Assembly (NCBI RefSeq): GCF_004217615.1
Contig: NZ_SHLD01000001.1
Span: 3,782,001-3,846,000 of the forward strand
Length of the DNA stretch: 64,000 bases
Direction of reading: 5' to 3'
Source: Micromonospora kangleipakensis
GTDB taxonomy: Bacteria > Actinomycetota > Actinomycetes > Mycobacteriales > Micromonosporaceae
In this document: in pieces, positions 7,823 through 16,148 of the stretch
Layout of the letters: each line of letters begins with the position of its first letter
Numbering within the stretch: the first letter of the stretch is position 1
The notes under the pieces: model-generated
The model's database searches: none
What the model saw: only the letters and a program-made list of their open reading frames with translations
Told to the model about the DNA's origin: nothing
Program-made: the position numbers and the translations under genes

Positions 7823-8578
7823 ATGGGGGACATGGTCATGGACGGGCAAGCCACACAGGGCCGGATCGAGCTGCGCCGCCCCGACGGGGAACCGGTGCGG
7901 GTGCTGGTGGTCGACGACGAGCCGACGCTGACCGACCTGCTCTCGATGGCCCTGCGCTACGAGGGCTGGCAGGTGCGCAGCGCGGGCAACGGGATGGCGG
8001 CGCTGAGCACCGCCCGGCAGTTCCAGCCCGACGCGGTGGTGCTCGACGTGATGCTGCCCGACCTGGACGGCTTCCAGGTGCTGCGCCGACTGCGCGAGCA
8101 GACCCCCACCGTGCCGGTGCTCTTCCTCACCGCGCGCGACGCAGTGGAGGAGCGGATCGCCGGGCTCACCGTCGGCGGCGACGACTACGTCACCAAGCCG
8201 TTCAGCCTGGAGGAGGTGATCGCCCGGCTGCGCGCGCTGCTGCGCCGCTCCGGCTTCGCGGTCGCCACCCGGGAGGACGCCGTGCTCACCGTCGGCGACC
8301 TCAGCCTGGACGAGGACAGCCACGAGGTCCGCCGGGGCGACGACCTGATCACCCTCACCGCGACCGAGTTCGAACTGCTCCGCTACCTGATGCGCAACCC
8401 GCGCCGGGTGCTGAGCAAGGCGCAGATCCTCGACCGGGTCTGGAACTACGACTTCGGCGGCCAGGCCAACGTCGTCGAGCTCTACATCTCGTACCTGCGG
8501 AAGAAGATCGACGCGGGCCGCGGGCCGATGATCCACACGCTGCGCGGCGCGGGGTATGTCCTCAAGCCCGCGGAGTGA
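7823..8578 (+). CDS. OmpR-family response regulator (TrcR/TcrA-like)
   Basis: About 251 aa. Receiver domain: V-D-D-E (acidic pocket), V-L-D-V-M-L-P (phospho-acceptor Asp), F-L-T-A-R and V-T-K-P-F. The C-terminal winged-helix domain has T-A-T-E-F-E-L-L-R-Y-L and the terminal T-L-R-G-A-G-Y-V-L wing. ATGs at 7832 and 7838 are in frame and also possible; the last has GGGGGA at a good distance. The next gene is its histidine kinase, overlapping by 23 bases, so they form one operon. Targets may include the downstream glycosyltransferase genes (inference from position). Confidence 0.93.
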   Translation: MGDMVMDGQATQGRIELRRPDGEPVRVLVVDDEPTLTDLLSMALRYEGWQVRSAGNGMAALSTARQFQPDAVVLDVMLPDLDGFQVLRRLREQTPTVPVLFLTARDAVEERIAGLTVGGDDYVTKPFSLEEVIARLRALLRRSGFAVATREDAVLTVGDLSLDEDSHEVRRGDDLITLTATEFELLRYLMRNPRRVLSKAQILDRVWNYDFGGQANVVELYISYLRKKIDAGRGPMIHTLRGAGYVLKPAE

Positions 8579-10061
8579 CCGACCCGGGCGGCTGCGGCGC
8601 CGGCTGGCCGGCTGGTCGCTGCGCCGCCGGCTGGTGGTCTCCGTGGTGGCGCTGCTCGCCCTGGTCAGCATCGGCATCGGCGGCCTCACCACGGTCGCCC
8701 TGCGACACTTCCTGATCGGCCAGGTGGACAACCAGCTCACCATGGGCGACCGGCGCGCCGACAACCTGCCGCCCTGGTTCCGGCAGCCCGGCGATCGGCG
8801 GCCGGGTCCCGGCACCCAGCCGGCCGCTCTGGAGCCGCCGCGCGGCTTCCCGCCCGGCTCGATCGCGATGCGGGTCGCCGACGGGGTCACGACGGCGACG
8901 GCCCGAGCCGAATCCGGGGGAGTCGACGCGGTTCCGGCCACCGACATCACCTCACTTGCCGCGCTGCCGACCGACGGGCAGCCACGTACCGTTGAGCTCG
9001 ACGACCGCGGTGACTACCGCGCGGTGGCCCATCGGACGGCCGACGGCGACGTACTCGGCGTCGCCATCCCCCTCTCCGGCGTCGAGGAGACGGTCATGTG
9101 GATGATCGTCGCCCAGGCCGGCGTGGTCACCGCCGGGCTGCTGATCGCCGGCAGCCTCGGCGCGCTCATCGTCCGGGCCACCCTGCGCCCGCTGAACCGG
9201 GTCGCCGCCACCGCCAGCCGGGTCACCGAGCTGCCGCTGGACCGGGGCGAGGTGGCGCTGTCGGTGCGGGTGCCGGAGGCCGACACCGACCCGCGTACCG
9301 AGGTGGGCCAGGTCGGCGGCGCGCTCAACCGGATGCTCGGGCACGTCGCCGCCGCGCTCGCCGCGCGGCAGGCCAGCGAGACGCGGGTACGCCAGTTCGT
9401 CGCCGACGCCAGCCACGAGCTGCGGACCCCCCTCGCGGCCATCCGCGGGTACGCCGAGGTGGCCCGGCGCGGCCGGGACCGGGTGCCGCCGGACGTGGCC
9501 CACGCGCTGCGCCGGGTGGAGTCGGAGAGCACCCGGATGACCAGCCTCGTCGACGACCTCCTGCTGCTGGCCCGGCTCGACTCCGGCCGGCCCCTGGCGG
9601 CCGAACCGGTCGACCTGACCGCGCTGGTCGTCGACGCGGTCAGCGACGCGCACGTGGCCGGCCCGGAGCACCGCTGGCAGCTCGACCTGCCCGACGAGCC
9701 GATGGCCGTGACCGGGGACGGGGCCCGGCTGCACCAGGTGGTGGCGAACCTGCTCGCCAACGCGCGGGTGCACACCCCACCCGGCACGACCGTGACCACC
9801 CGGCTGGCCCCGGTCCCCGGCGGGGTCGAACTCAGTGTCGCCGACGACGGGCCGGGCATCCCGGCCGACCTGCAGGAAGACGTTTTCGAGCGGTTCGCCC
9901 GCGGGGACAGCTCCCGGTCGCGGGCGCACGGCAGCACCGGGCTCGGCCTGGCCATCGTGGCTGCCGTGGTGGAGGCCCACCACGGCCGGGTCGACGTGGC
10001 CAGCCGCCCCGGCCGCACGGTCTTCACGGTGTGGCTGCCGGCTTCCACAGCCGACGCATAG
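8556..10061 (+). CDS. Sensor histidine kinase (TrcS-like)
   Basis: 501 aa. Membrane segment ~25-47, an extracytoplasmic region of ~130 residues rich in Pro/Gly/Arg, second membrane segment ~180-205, HAMP region, HisKA with A-S-H-E-L-R-T-P-L-A (phospho-His near residue 285), then HATPase with N-box (L-L-A-N-A-R-V-H), D-D-G-P-G-I-P and G-L-G-L-A-I-V. ATG 8556 overlaps the regulator's end by 23 bases; no good ribosome site is visible, so translation is probably coupled. The signal sensed is unknown. Confidence 0.93.
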   Translation: MSSSPRSDRPGRLRRRLAGWSLRRRLVVSVVALLALVSIGIGGLTTVALRHFLIGQVDNQLTMGDRRADNLPPWFRQPGDRRPGPGTQPAALEPPRGFPPGSIAMRVADGVTTATARAESGGVDAVPATDITSLAALPTDGQPRTVELDDRGDYRAVAHRTADGDVLGVAIPLSGVEETVMWMIVAQAGVVTAGLLIAGSLGALIVRATLRPLNRVAATASRVTELPLDRGEVALSVRVPEADTDPRTEVGQVGGALNRMLGHVAAALAARQASETRVRQFVADASHELRTPLAAIRGYAEVARRGRDRVPPDVAHALRRVESESTRMTSLVDDLLLLARLDSGRPLAAEPVDLTALVVDAVSDAHVAGPEHRWQLDLPDEPMAVTGDGARLHQVVANLLANARVHTPPGTTVTTRLAPVPGGVELSVADDGPGIPADLQEDVFERFARGDSSRSRAHGSTGLGLAIVAAVVEAHHGRVDVASRPGRTVFTVWLPASTADA

Positions 10062-10106
10062 GTCGTTCACGGGGCCGGGTCAGCGGGCCGCCCGAGGCTT
10101 GCCGGC

Positions 10107-12530
10107 ATGGACAGAACAGAGAGCCTGTTGACCGCGCCCACGACCGGGCAGCCCACACCGGCCGCCACCTCGGCCTCCATGCCGGCCGCCGCTCCGGCGC
10201 CGAAGCCCACCGCGGCCGAACCCGAACCCGTCCGCGCCGACGGCGACCGTCCGCCGCCCGAGCCCGCCCGGGCCGACCCTCGTTGGGCGCGGCCGGCCCT
10301 GCTGGCCCTCCTGCTCGCCACCGGACTGCTCTACCTGTGGAGCCTCGGCTCCTCCGGCTGGGCCAACTCGTTCTACTCGGCCGCCGTGCAGGCCGGCTCG
10401 GAGAGCTGGAAGGCGTTCTTCTACGGCTCGTCCGACGCGGCCAACTCGATCACCGTCGACAAGACCCCGGCCTCGCTCTGGCTGATGGCCCTCTCCGTGC
10501 GGATCTTCGGGCTGAGCAGCTGGTCGATCCTGGTACCCCAGGCGCTGCTCGGCGTCGCCTCGGTCGGCGTGCTGTACGCCGCCGTCCGGCGCTGGTACGG
10601 ACCCGTGGCCGGACTGATCGCCGGCGCGGTGCTCGCCGCCACCCCGGTGGCGACCCTGATGTCCCGGTTCAACAACCCCGACGCCCTGCTGGCGTTCCTG
10701 CTGGTCGCCGCCGCGTACGCCACGGTGCGCGCGGTGGAGACGGCGAGCACCCGCTGGATCACCCTGGTCGGCGCGCTGGTCGGGCTCGGCTTTCTCACCA
10801 AGATGCTCCAGGCGTTCGTGGTGATCCCGGTCTTCGCCGGGGTGTACCTGCTGGCCGCCCCGACCGGGCTGGGGCGCCGGGTGTGGCAGCTGCTGCTGTC
10901 CGGGCTGGCCGTCGTGGTCGCCGCCGGCTGGTGGGTGGCGGTCGTCGAGCTGGTCCCGGCGAGCGCCCGCCCCTACATCGGCGGGTCGCAGCGGAACAGC
11001 ATCCTGGAGCTGACCCTCGGCTACAACGGCCTCGGCCGGATCACCGGCGACGAGGAGGGCAGCGTCGGCGGCGGCGCGACGGGCGGCGGCGGTGGTCCGT
11101 TCTCCGGGCAGACCGGCTGGCTGCGGATGTTCGACACCGAGGTCGGCGGCCAGATCTCCTGGCTGCTGCCGGCGGCGCTGATCCTGCTGGTGGCCGGCCT
11201 GGTGCTGGCGGGCCGGGCGGCGCGGACCGACCGGCGACGGGCCGGGTTGGTGCTCTGGGGCGGCTGGCTGCTGGTGACCGGGCTGATCTTCAGCTTCATG
11301 TCCGGGATCTTCCACGCCTACTACACCGTGGCCCTCGCCCCGGCCGTCGGCGCCCTGGTCGGCATCGGGACCGTCCTGCTGTGGCGGGAGCGCATCGCCC
11401 CGGCCGCCGCCGTCGCCGCCCCGGCCGGCGGGTACGCCCCGGCCGTCTCGACCGGCCCGGTCCCGCCGCTCGCCGGCACCCTGGTCGCCCCGTCGCCCGG
11501 CGGGCCGGCCGCGTCCGTGGCGCCGCCGGCCGCGTCCGGCGAAGTCCCGGCCGAGGCGTCGACCGACTCCGGTGCGGACCCGATCGACGAGGGCACCGCC
11601 GGCCGGACCGGCGTGCGGTGGCGCGCCCTGGCCGCCACCGTCACCCTCGCCGTCACCCTCGCGGTCACCGCGTGGTGGTCGTGGCGGCTGCTCGGCCGCA
11701 GCGTCGACTGGCACCCGTGGCTGCGCACCGCCGTGCTGGTCGTCGGGCTGGCCGCGGCCGTGCTGATCGTCCTGGCCGACCGGCTGCCCCGCCGGGCCGT
11801 TCCGGTGGTGCTCGCGCTCGGCGCGGCCGCCGCGCTGGCCGGGCCGGTGGCGTACTCCCTGGAGACCGCGTCGACGCCGCACACCGGCTCGATCCCGACC
11901 GCGGGACCGTTCGTGCAGGGCGCCTTCGGCCCCGGCCGCGGTGGGTTCCAGGGCGGCCGGCTGCCGGGCGGCATGGAACTCCCCGGCGGTGGCCAGTTCC
12001 CGGGTTTCCCGGGCGGCGGCCAGAACGGCGCCACCGGCCAGGACGGCCAGCTTCCGGCGTTCCCCGGCGGTGGGCAGAACGGGCAGCTCCCGAGCCTCCC
12101 CGGCGGCGCGCAGGGGCAGCTCCCCGGCGGCGACGGTCGCGCGCAGCGCGGCGGCGGCATGGGCGGGCTGCTCGACGCCCGCGAGCCGAGCGCCGAGCTG
12201 AAGTCCCTGCTGGCGGCCGACGCCGACGCCTACACCTGGGTGGCGGCGACGATCGGTTCGAACAACGCCTCCGGCTACCAGCTCGCCACCCAGCGGCCGG
12301 TGATGGCGATCGGCGGCTTCAACGGCAGCGACCCGTCGCCGACGCTCGCCCAGTTCCAGCGGTACGTCGCGGACGGGAAGATCCACTACTTCATCGGCGG
12401 CGGTGGGTTCCGGGCCAACGGTGGCAGCTCCGCCTCCCAGGAGATCGCCTCCTGGGTCGCGGAGAGCTTCACCGCGAAGACCGTCGACGGGGTCACCGTC
12501 TACGACCTGACCAGCGGAACGGAGGGCTGA
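10107..12530 (+). CDS. GT39-type (ArnT/PMT-like) membrane glycosyltransferase with Gly-rich insert
   Basis: 807 aa. A ~55-residue Pro/Ala-rich cytoplasmic leader precedes a polytopic membrane domain with the family's D-K-T-P motif (V-D-K-T-P-A-S-L-W) and a further F-N-N-P-D-A loop. The enzyme should use a polyprenyl-phosphate sugar on the outer face. Two low-complexity regions stand out: a Pro/Ala linker (~430-495) and a Gly/Pro/Gln stretch (~610-680) with repeated F-P-G-G-G-Q-N-G units. A conserved C-terminal soluble domain follows (D-A-Y-T-W-V-A-A-T). It sits 45 bases after the kinase gene and 3 bases before a GT2-GtrA gene that probably supplies its lipid-linked sugar donor. Confidence 0.85.
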   Translation: MDRTESLLTAPTTGQPTPAATSASMPAAAPAPKPTAAEPEPVRADGDRPPPEPARADPRWARPALLALLLATGLLYLWSLGSSGWANSFYSAAVQAGSESWKAFFYGSSDAANSITVDKTPASLWLMALSVRIFGLSSWSILVPQALLGVASVGVLYAAVRRWYGPVAGLIAGAVLAATPVATLMSRFNNPDALLAFLLVAAAYATVRAVETASTRWITLVGALVGLGFLTKMLQAFVVIPVFAGVYLLAAPTGLGRRVWQLLLSGLAVVVAAGWWVAVVELVPASARPYIGGSQRNSILELTLGYNGLGRITGDEEGSVGGGATGGGGGPFSGQTGWLRMFDTEVGGQISWLLPAALILLVAGLVLAGRAARTDRRRAGLVLWGGWLLVTGLIFSFMSGIFHAYYTVALAPAVGALVGIGTVLLWRERIAPAAAVAAPAGGYAPAVSTGPVPPLAGTLVAPSPGGPAASVAPPAASGEVPAEASTDSGADPIDEGTAGRTGVRWRALAATVTLAVTLAVTAWWSWRLLGRSVDWHPWLRTAVLVVGLAAAVLIVLADRLPRRAVPVVLALGAAAALAGPVAYSLETASTPHTGSIPTAGPFVQGAFGPGRGGFQGGRLPGGMELPGGGQFPGFPGGGQNGATGQDGQLPAFPGGGQNGQLPSLPGGAQGQLPGGDGRAQRGGGMGGLLDAREPSAELKSLLAADADAYTWVAATIGSNNASGYQLATQRPVMAIGGFNGSDPSPTLAQFQRYVADGKIHYFIGGGGFRANGGSSASQEIASWVAESFTAKTVDGVTVYDLTSGTEG

Positions 12531-12533
12531 GCG

Positions 12534-13763
12534 ATGACCTTTCCGAGCGCCCCCCGGGCGGCGGTGCAGGCCCGGCCGACGACGCCCACCGCGGTGCTGG
12601 ACGTGGTGGTGCCGGTCTACAACGAGGAGGCCGACCTCGGCCCCTGCGTCCGGCGGCTGCACGCCCACCTGACCGCGCACTTCCCGTACCCGTTCCGGAT
12701 CACGGTGGCGGACAACGCCAGCGTGGACGGCACCCTCGCGGTGGCCGAGGCGCTCGCCGCGGAGCTGCCCGAGGTCGGGGTGCTGCACCTGGACGCCAAG
12801 GGGCGGGGCCGGGCGCTGCGGGCCGCCTGGTCCGCCTCCCCGGCGCCCGTGCTGGCGTACCTGGACGTGGACCTCTCCACCGACCTGGCGGCGCTGCTGC
12901 CGCTGGTGGCGCCGCTCATCTCCGGCCACTCCGACCTGGCCATCGGCACCCGGCTGGCGCGGACCAGCCGGGTGGTCCGGGGCGCCAAGCGGGAGGTGAT
13001 CTCCCGCGGCTACAACCTGCTGCTGCGCGGCACCCTGGCGGTGCGCTTCTCCGACGCGCAGTGCGGGTTCAAGGCGATCCGCGCCGACGTGGCGGCCGGG
13101 CTGCTGCCGCTGGTGCAGGACACCGGCTGGTTCTTCGACACCGAGCTGCTGGTCCTCGCCCAGCGGGCCGGCCTGCGCATCCATGAGGTGCCGGTGGACT
13201 GGGTGGACGACCCGGACAGCCGGGTGGACATCGCCGCCACCGCCCTGGCCGACCTGCGGGGCATCGGCCGGCTGGCCCGTGCCCTGGTCACCGGGGCGCT
13301 GCCGTTGGCGGAGCTACGCGAGCAGCTCGGTCGGGCGCCGCTGGCCGCGCCGCCGGCGCAGGTGCCGGTCGGGCTGCCCCGGCAGCTCGCCCGGTTCGCC
13401 GCGGTCGGGGTGGCCAGCACGCTGGCGTACCTGGTGCTCTTCGTGGCGACCCGGGGTGCGTTGGGGGCGCAGGCGGCGAACCTGCTGGCCCTGCTGGTGA
13501 CCGCGGTGGCCAACACCGCCGCCAACCGCCGGCTCACCTTCGGCATCACCGGCCGCCGGCACGCCGCCCGGCACCACCTGCAGGGGCTGGCCGCCTTCGC
13601 TCTGGGGCTCGCCCTGACCAGCGGCTCCCTCGCCGCCCTGCACGGCGTGACCGCCGAGCCGCCCCGCCCGGTGGAGCTGGCGGTCCTGGTCGCGGCCAAC
13701 CTGGCCGCCACCGCGCTGCGGTTCCTCCTGCTCCGGCTCGGCATGCACCACCGTCGCCCCTGA
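12534..13763 (+). CDS. GT2 glycosyltransferase (dolichyl-phosphate-mannose synthase type) fused to GtrA domain
   Basis: 409 aa. The N-terminal GT2 domain (~20-260) has V-V-V-P-V-Y-N-E-E, the D-V-D-L-S-T nucleotide/metal site and the family's C-G-F-K-A and W-F-F-D-T-E-L-L segments. The C-terminal ~120 residues form four hydrophobic helices of the GtrA type, with N-T-A-A-N-R-R typical of GtrA. Such fusions make and flip polyprenyl-phosphate sugars at the membrane. It begins three bases after the GT39 stop, so the two are surely co-transcribed and likely act in sequence. Confidence 0.9.
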   Translation: MTFPSAPRAAVQARPTTPTAVLDVVVPVYNEEADLGPCVRRLHAHLTAHFPYPFRITVADNASVDGTLAVAEALAAELPEVGVLHLDAKGRGRALRAAWSASPAPVLAYLDVDLSTDLAALLPLVAPLISGHSDLAIGTRLARTSRVVRGAKREVISRGYNLLLRGTLAVRFSDAQCGFKAIRADVAAGLLPLVQDTGWFFDTELLVLAQRAGLRIHEVPVDWVDDPDSRVDIAATALADLRGIGRLARALVTGALPLAELREQLGRAPLAAPPAQVPVGLPRQLARFAAVGVASTLAYLVLFVATRGALGAQAANLLALLVTAVANTAANRRLTFGITGRRHAARHHLQGLAAFALGLALTSGSLAALHGVTAEPPRPVELAVLVAANLAATALRFLLLRLGMHHRRP

Positions 13764-13818
13764 CCGCCCGGGCCAGGCTGCCCAGCGCGATCCTGCCGGG
13801 CGGCACCGGCACCGACGG

Positions 13819-14664
13819 TCAGCAGGCGAGAGCGGTCGAGAGGACCTCGACGAGGCGCCGCGCGTGGCGCCCGTCGGGGTCCTCGTCGGCGTTGAGGTCG
13901 GCCACGCTCATCCCGAGCAGTCGCTCGGACCGAACGAGCGGTCCGACCAGCGCGAGCAGGTCGTCCCAGTCGAGGCCGCCGGGCTCGGGGTAGGTCACCG
14001 CGGGCAGCGCACGCGGGTCGAGCACGTCGAGGTCGAGGTGGAGCCAGGCCGGCGCGACGCCGTCCCCGGCCAGCTCCCGGCCGACCTCCGCGGCGCCGCG
14101 TCGCCGCAGCGCGGGCGCCGGGAGCTGGAGCACCCGGGGGTCGACCCGGTCGGCCTCCCGGCGGCTCGCATCGTCGTCGGGCGGGCGGTGGCCGACCAGC
14201 CGGACCTGCGCGGGGTCGACCAGCGCCCGGCCGAACAGGTCGGGGCCGTGACCGGTGAGGATGGACAGCTCCATGTCCGCCCCCTCGCCGGTCTCCGACG
14301 TCCGGCCGTCGAAGAAGTCGGCGTGACCGTCCAGGAACCACAGGCCCGTACCGGCGGGCAGGCCGAGGAAGACGCCCAGCAGGATCGTGCAGTCCCCGCC
14401 GAGCACCAGCGGACGCTCTCCGGCGGCCCGCACCTCCGCCACCCCCGCGGCGATCGCTCTGCTCGCCCGGCGCACCTGCGCGGCGCCGATCAGGCCGGTG
14501 GCCGGGTCCCGCCGCGGATCGTCGATCCGCGCGTCGACCGCTCCGCCGTCCCGCCCGTCGAGCCGCGCCAGCAGGCCGGCCGCCCGCAGCGCGCCCGGCG
14601 CGCGTTCCTCGCCCCGACTCCGGCCCGAGGAGTCCAGCGCCGCGTCCAGCACCGTCCATCGCAC
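13819..14664 (-). CDS. Arginase/agmatinase (ureohydrolase) family protein
   Basis: 281 aa from GTG 14664. Metal-site motifs are D-G-H-A-D-F-F (family D-x-H-x-D) and D-L-D-V-L-D-P. In the first motif, family G-G-D-H-S reads G-G-D-C-T, so one histidine ligand is a cysteine, as in the formiminoglutamase-like/'GGDC' branch. The natural substrate (arginine, agmatine, a guanidino acid) cannot be decided. The start has TAGCCT six bases upstream and no Shine-Dalgarno. It is divergent from an AraC gene only 37 bases away. Confidence 0.85.
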   Translation of the reverse strand: MRWTVLDAALDSSGRSRGEERAPGALRAAGLLARLDGRDGGAVDARIDDPRRDPATGLIGAAQVRRASRAIAAGVAEVRAAGERPLVLGGDCTILLGVFLGLPAGTGLWFLDGHADFFDGRTSETGEGADMELSILTGHGPDLFGRALVDPAQVRLVGHRPPDDDASRREADRVDPRVLQLPAPALRRRGAAEVGRELAGDGVAPAWLHLDLDVLDPRALPAVTYPEPGGLDWDDLLALVGPLVRSERLLGMSVADLNADEDPDGRHARRLVEVLSTALAC

Positions 14665-14670
14665 TGCCGC

Positions 14671-14676
14671 AGGCTA
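14671..14676 (-). promoter_or_regulatory. -10 box (TAGCCT) of leaderless ureohydrolase gene
   Basis: On the minus strand TAGCCT is followed by six bases and the GTG start. Its spacing places the start site inside the 37-bp divergent gap shared with the AraC gene. Confidence 0.45.
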
Positions 14677-14688
14677 GCCCGGGCGTGG

Positions 14689-14694
14689 CAGGCT
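14689..14694 (+). promoter_or_regulatory. Possible -10 box (CAGGCT) of leaderless AraC gene
   Basis: CAGGCT is a weak match to TANNNT but lies seven bases before ATG 14702, and no Shine-Dalgarno is present. The same hexamer occurs six bases before the methyltransferase start at 54395. Confidence 0.3.
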
Positions 14695-14701
14695 GGGCGG
14701 C

Positions 14702-15382
14702 ATGTACGGGGAGTTCCCCGCCGCCCTGCCCGGCGCGGTGCGCTGGACCAGCGTCAGCGACGGCGCGCCCGCCCGGGTGTTGCCGGACGGCTGCCTGGAC
14801 CTGCTCTGGTCCAGCCGGTCCGGGCTCCTCGTCGCCGGCCCGGACCGCACCGCGTACCTCACCGACCCCACGCCGGGGGAGCGGTGGCTCGGGCTGCGGC
14901 TGCCACCGGGCATCGGTCCCGCCGTCTTCGGCGTCCCCGCCGACGAGCTGCGCGACCGCCGGGTGCCGCTGGACGCGGTCTGGGGCCGAGCGGCGACCGA
15001 CGTCGCCGAGCGGCTGGGCGAGCGGCCGACCGCGGTCGGGCTGGAGGCCGTCGTCGCCGCCCGGCTGGCCGCCGCCGGGGGGCCGGACCCGCTCGGCGTA
15101 CGGGTCGCCGCGCTGCTCGCCGCCGGGACCAGCGTCACCGCGACCGCCGCCGAGGTCGGTCTCGGCCCGCGCCTCCTGCACCGACGCAGCCTGAGCCTCT
15201 TCGGGTACGGCCCGAAGACCCTCGCCCGCATCCTGCGCATGCAGCGGGCGTTGGCCCTGGCCCGCACCGGCACGCCCCTCGCGGAGGTGGCTGCCCGCTC
15301 CGGCTACGCCGACCAGGCCCACCTCACCCGTGACGTCCGGGAGCTGGCCGGCGTTGCACCGACCCTGCTGTTGAAGGTTTGA
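14702..15382 (+). CDS. AraC-family transcriptional regulator
   Basis: 226 aa. The N-terminal ~130 residues are a sensor domain of the 'DUF6597' type, with V-L-P-D-G-C-L-D-L-L-W. The C-terminal double HTH includes S-V-T-A-T-A-A-E-V-G-L, the R-R-S-L-S-L-F-G-Y-G-P-K segment and the second-HTH signature G-Y-A-D-Q-A-H-L-T-R-D. The gene is divergent from the ureohydrolase with overlapping promoters, so it probably regulates that gene and itself. Confidence 0.9.
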   Translation: MYGEFPAALPGAVRWTSVSDGAPARVLPDGCLDLLWSSRSGLLVAGPDRTAYLTDPTPGERWLGLRLPPGIGPAVFGVPADELRDRRVPLDAVWGRAATDVAERLGERPTAVGLEAVVAARLAAAGGPDPLGVRVAALLAAGTSVTATAAEVGLGPRLLHRRSLSLFGYGPKTLARILRMQRALALARTGTPLAEVAARSGYADQAHLTRDVRELAGVAPTLLLKV

Positions 15383-15403
15383 TCCGTCGACCCCGGCCAG
15401 CGA

Positions 15404-15799
15404 TCACGGCTTCAGGGGCGCGAACAGGTCCACGCCGTTGCCGTCCGGGTCGTGGAGGACCGCGTACCGCTGGCCCCAGAAGGCGTCCCAGGGCGCCAGG
15501 TGGCCGTGGTGTCCCGCCCCGGTCAGCTCGGCGTACCAGCGGTCGACCTCGGCCGGGTCGGCGCAGCGGAACGCCAGGTTCATCCGGGGGCTTCCGGTGG
15601 GCGCCGTCCAGTGCGGGTCGAAGCCGCGGATCATGTCGACCGTGTCCCACGCCAGCCGGACGCCGTTGTCCAGCGTGACCTCCACGTGCGACTCGCGCTC
15701 CGCGCCGGGCGGGATCGCCAGCCCCAGCCGGCGGTAGAAGTCCAGGGTGCGGGCCATGTCGGTGACCGTCATGCCGATCAGGTCGAAGCGAGGTGTCAT
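15404..15799 (-). CDS. VOC (glyoxalase/bleomycin-resistance fold) protein
   Basis: 131 aa. It has the paired beta-alpha-beta-beta-beta repeats of VOC proteins: F-D-L-I-G-M-T-V-T-D-M at the start and a central M-N-L-A-F-R-C-A-D strand. The C-terminal A-V-L-H-D-P-D-G-N-G-V-D-L-F is the family signature. The function cannot be assigned beyond the fold. ATG 15799 is preferred over GTG 15808, because TACCGT lies seven bases before the ATG and the GTG would fall inside the likely promoter. Confidence 0.85.
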   Translation of the reverse strand: MTPRFDLIGMTVTDMARTLDFYRRLGLAIPPGAERESHVEVTLDNGVRLAWDTVDMIRGFDPHWTAPTGSPRMNLAFRCADPAEVDRWYAELTGAGHHGHLAPWDAFWGQRYAVLHDPDGNGVDLFAPLKP

Positions 15800-15806
15800 G
15801 CCGGCC

Positions 15807-15812
15807 ACGGTA
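15807..15812 (-). promoter_or_regulatory. -10 box (TACCGT) of leaderless VOC gene
   Basis: On the minus strand TACCGT is followed by seven bases and the ATG. The same hexamer precedes the ABC exporter and secA2 starts at 6-8 bases. Confidence 0.45.
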
Positions 15813-15985
15813 GGGGCGGGCGGGGCCGGTCGTCTTGAACGGAACGGACGTGGGCGCAGTGACCGGTGTGGCCTTCACGACCGGCCCGCGCGGCGTACGG
15901 TGTCAAGGAGACAAGTCCGGCTTAAAGGGCCAAATGCCTCATCGTGGCCGGCCTCCATGACGGCGAGGGAAGGGAGCGGCCGGTG

Positions 15986-16132
15986 ATGCATCTGGCCTAC
16001 CTGGACGCGGGGTCCGGCAGCCTGATCGTGCAGGCGGTGGTCGGCGGCGTGGCCGGAGCGGCGGTGGCCGCCAAGCTCTACTGGCGCCGGCTGGTCGCCC
16101 GGTTCCGTCGCCAGCCCACCGACCAGCGCTGA
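15986..16132 (+). CDS. Small membrane protein (48 aa)
   Basis: The sequence starts M-H-L-A-Y-L-D-A-G-S-G-S and continues with one hydrophobic helix (~residues 12-31), ending in a basic tail (W-R-R-L-V-A-R-F-R-R). AGGGAGCGG lies upstream of the ATG at a slightly long distance; GTG 15983 is an alternative. It is followed after 16 bases by the methyltransferase gene and is probably the first gene of that operon. I do not know its function. Confidence 0.65.
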   Translation: MHLAYLDAGSGSLIVQAVVGGVAGAAVAAKLYWRRLVARFRRQPTDQR

Positions 16133-16148
16133 CCGGCCGGCACCGACC

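Noticed and set aside
11940..12130. Short repeats in the GT39 gene considered as a CRISPR array
   Set aside because: The repeats are in frame, encode Gly/Pro/Gln units and lack fixed repeat-spacer lengths.
9098..13186. Long plus-strand frame (over 1300 codons) across kinase, GT39 and GT2 genes
   Set aside because: Out-of-frame shadow of three clear genes; Arg/Pro/Gly-rich without motifs.
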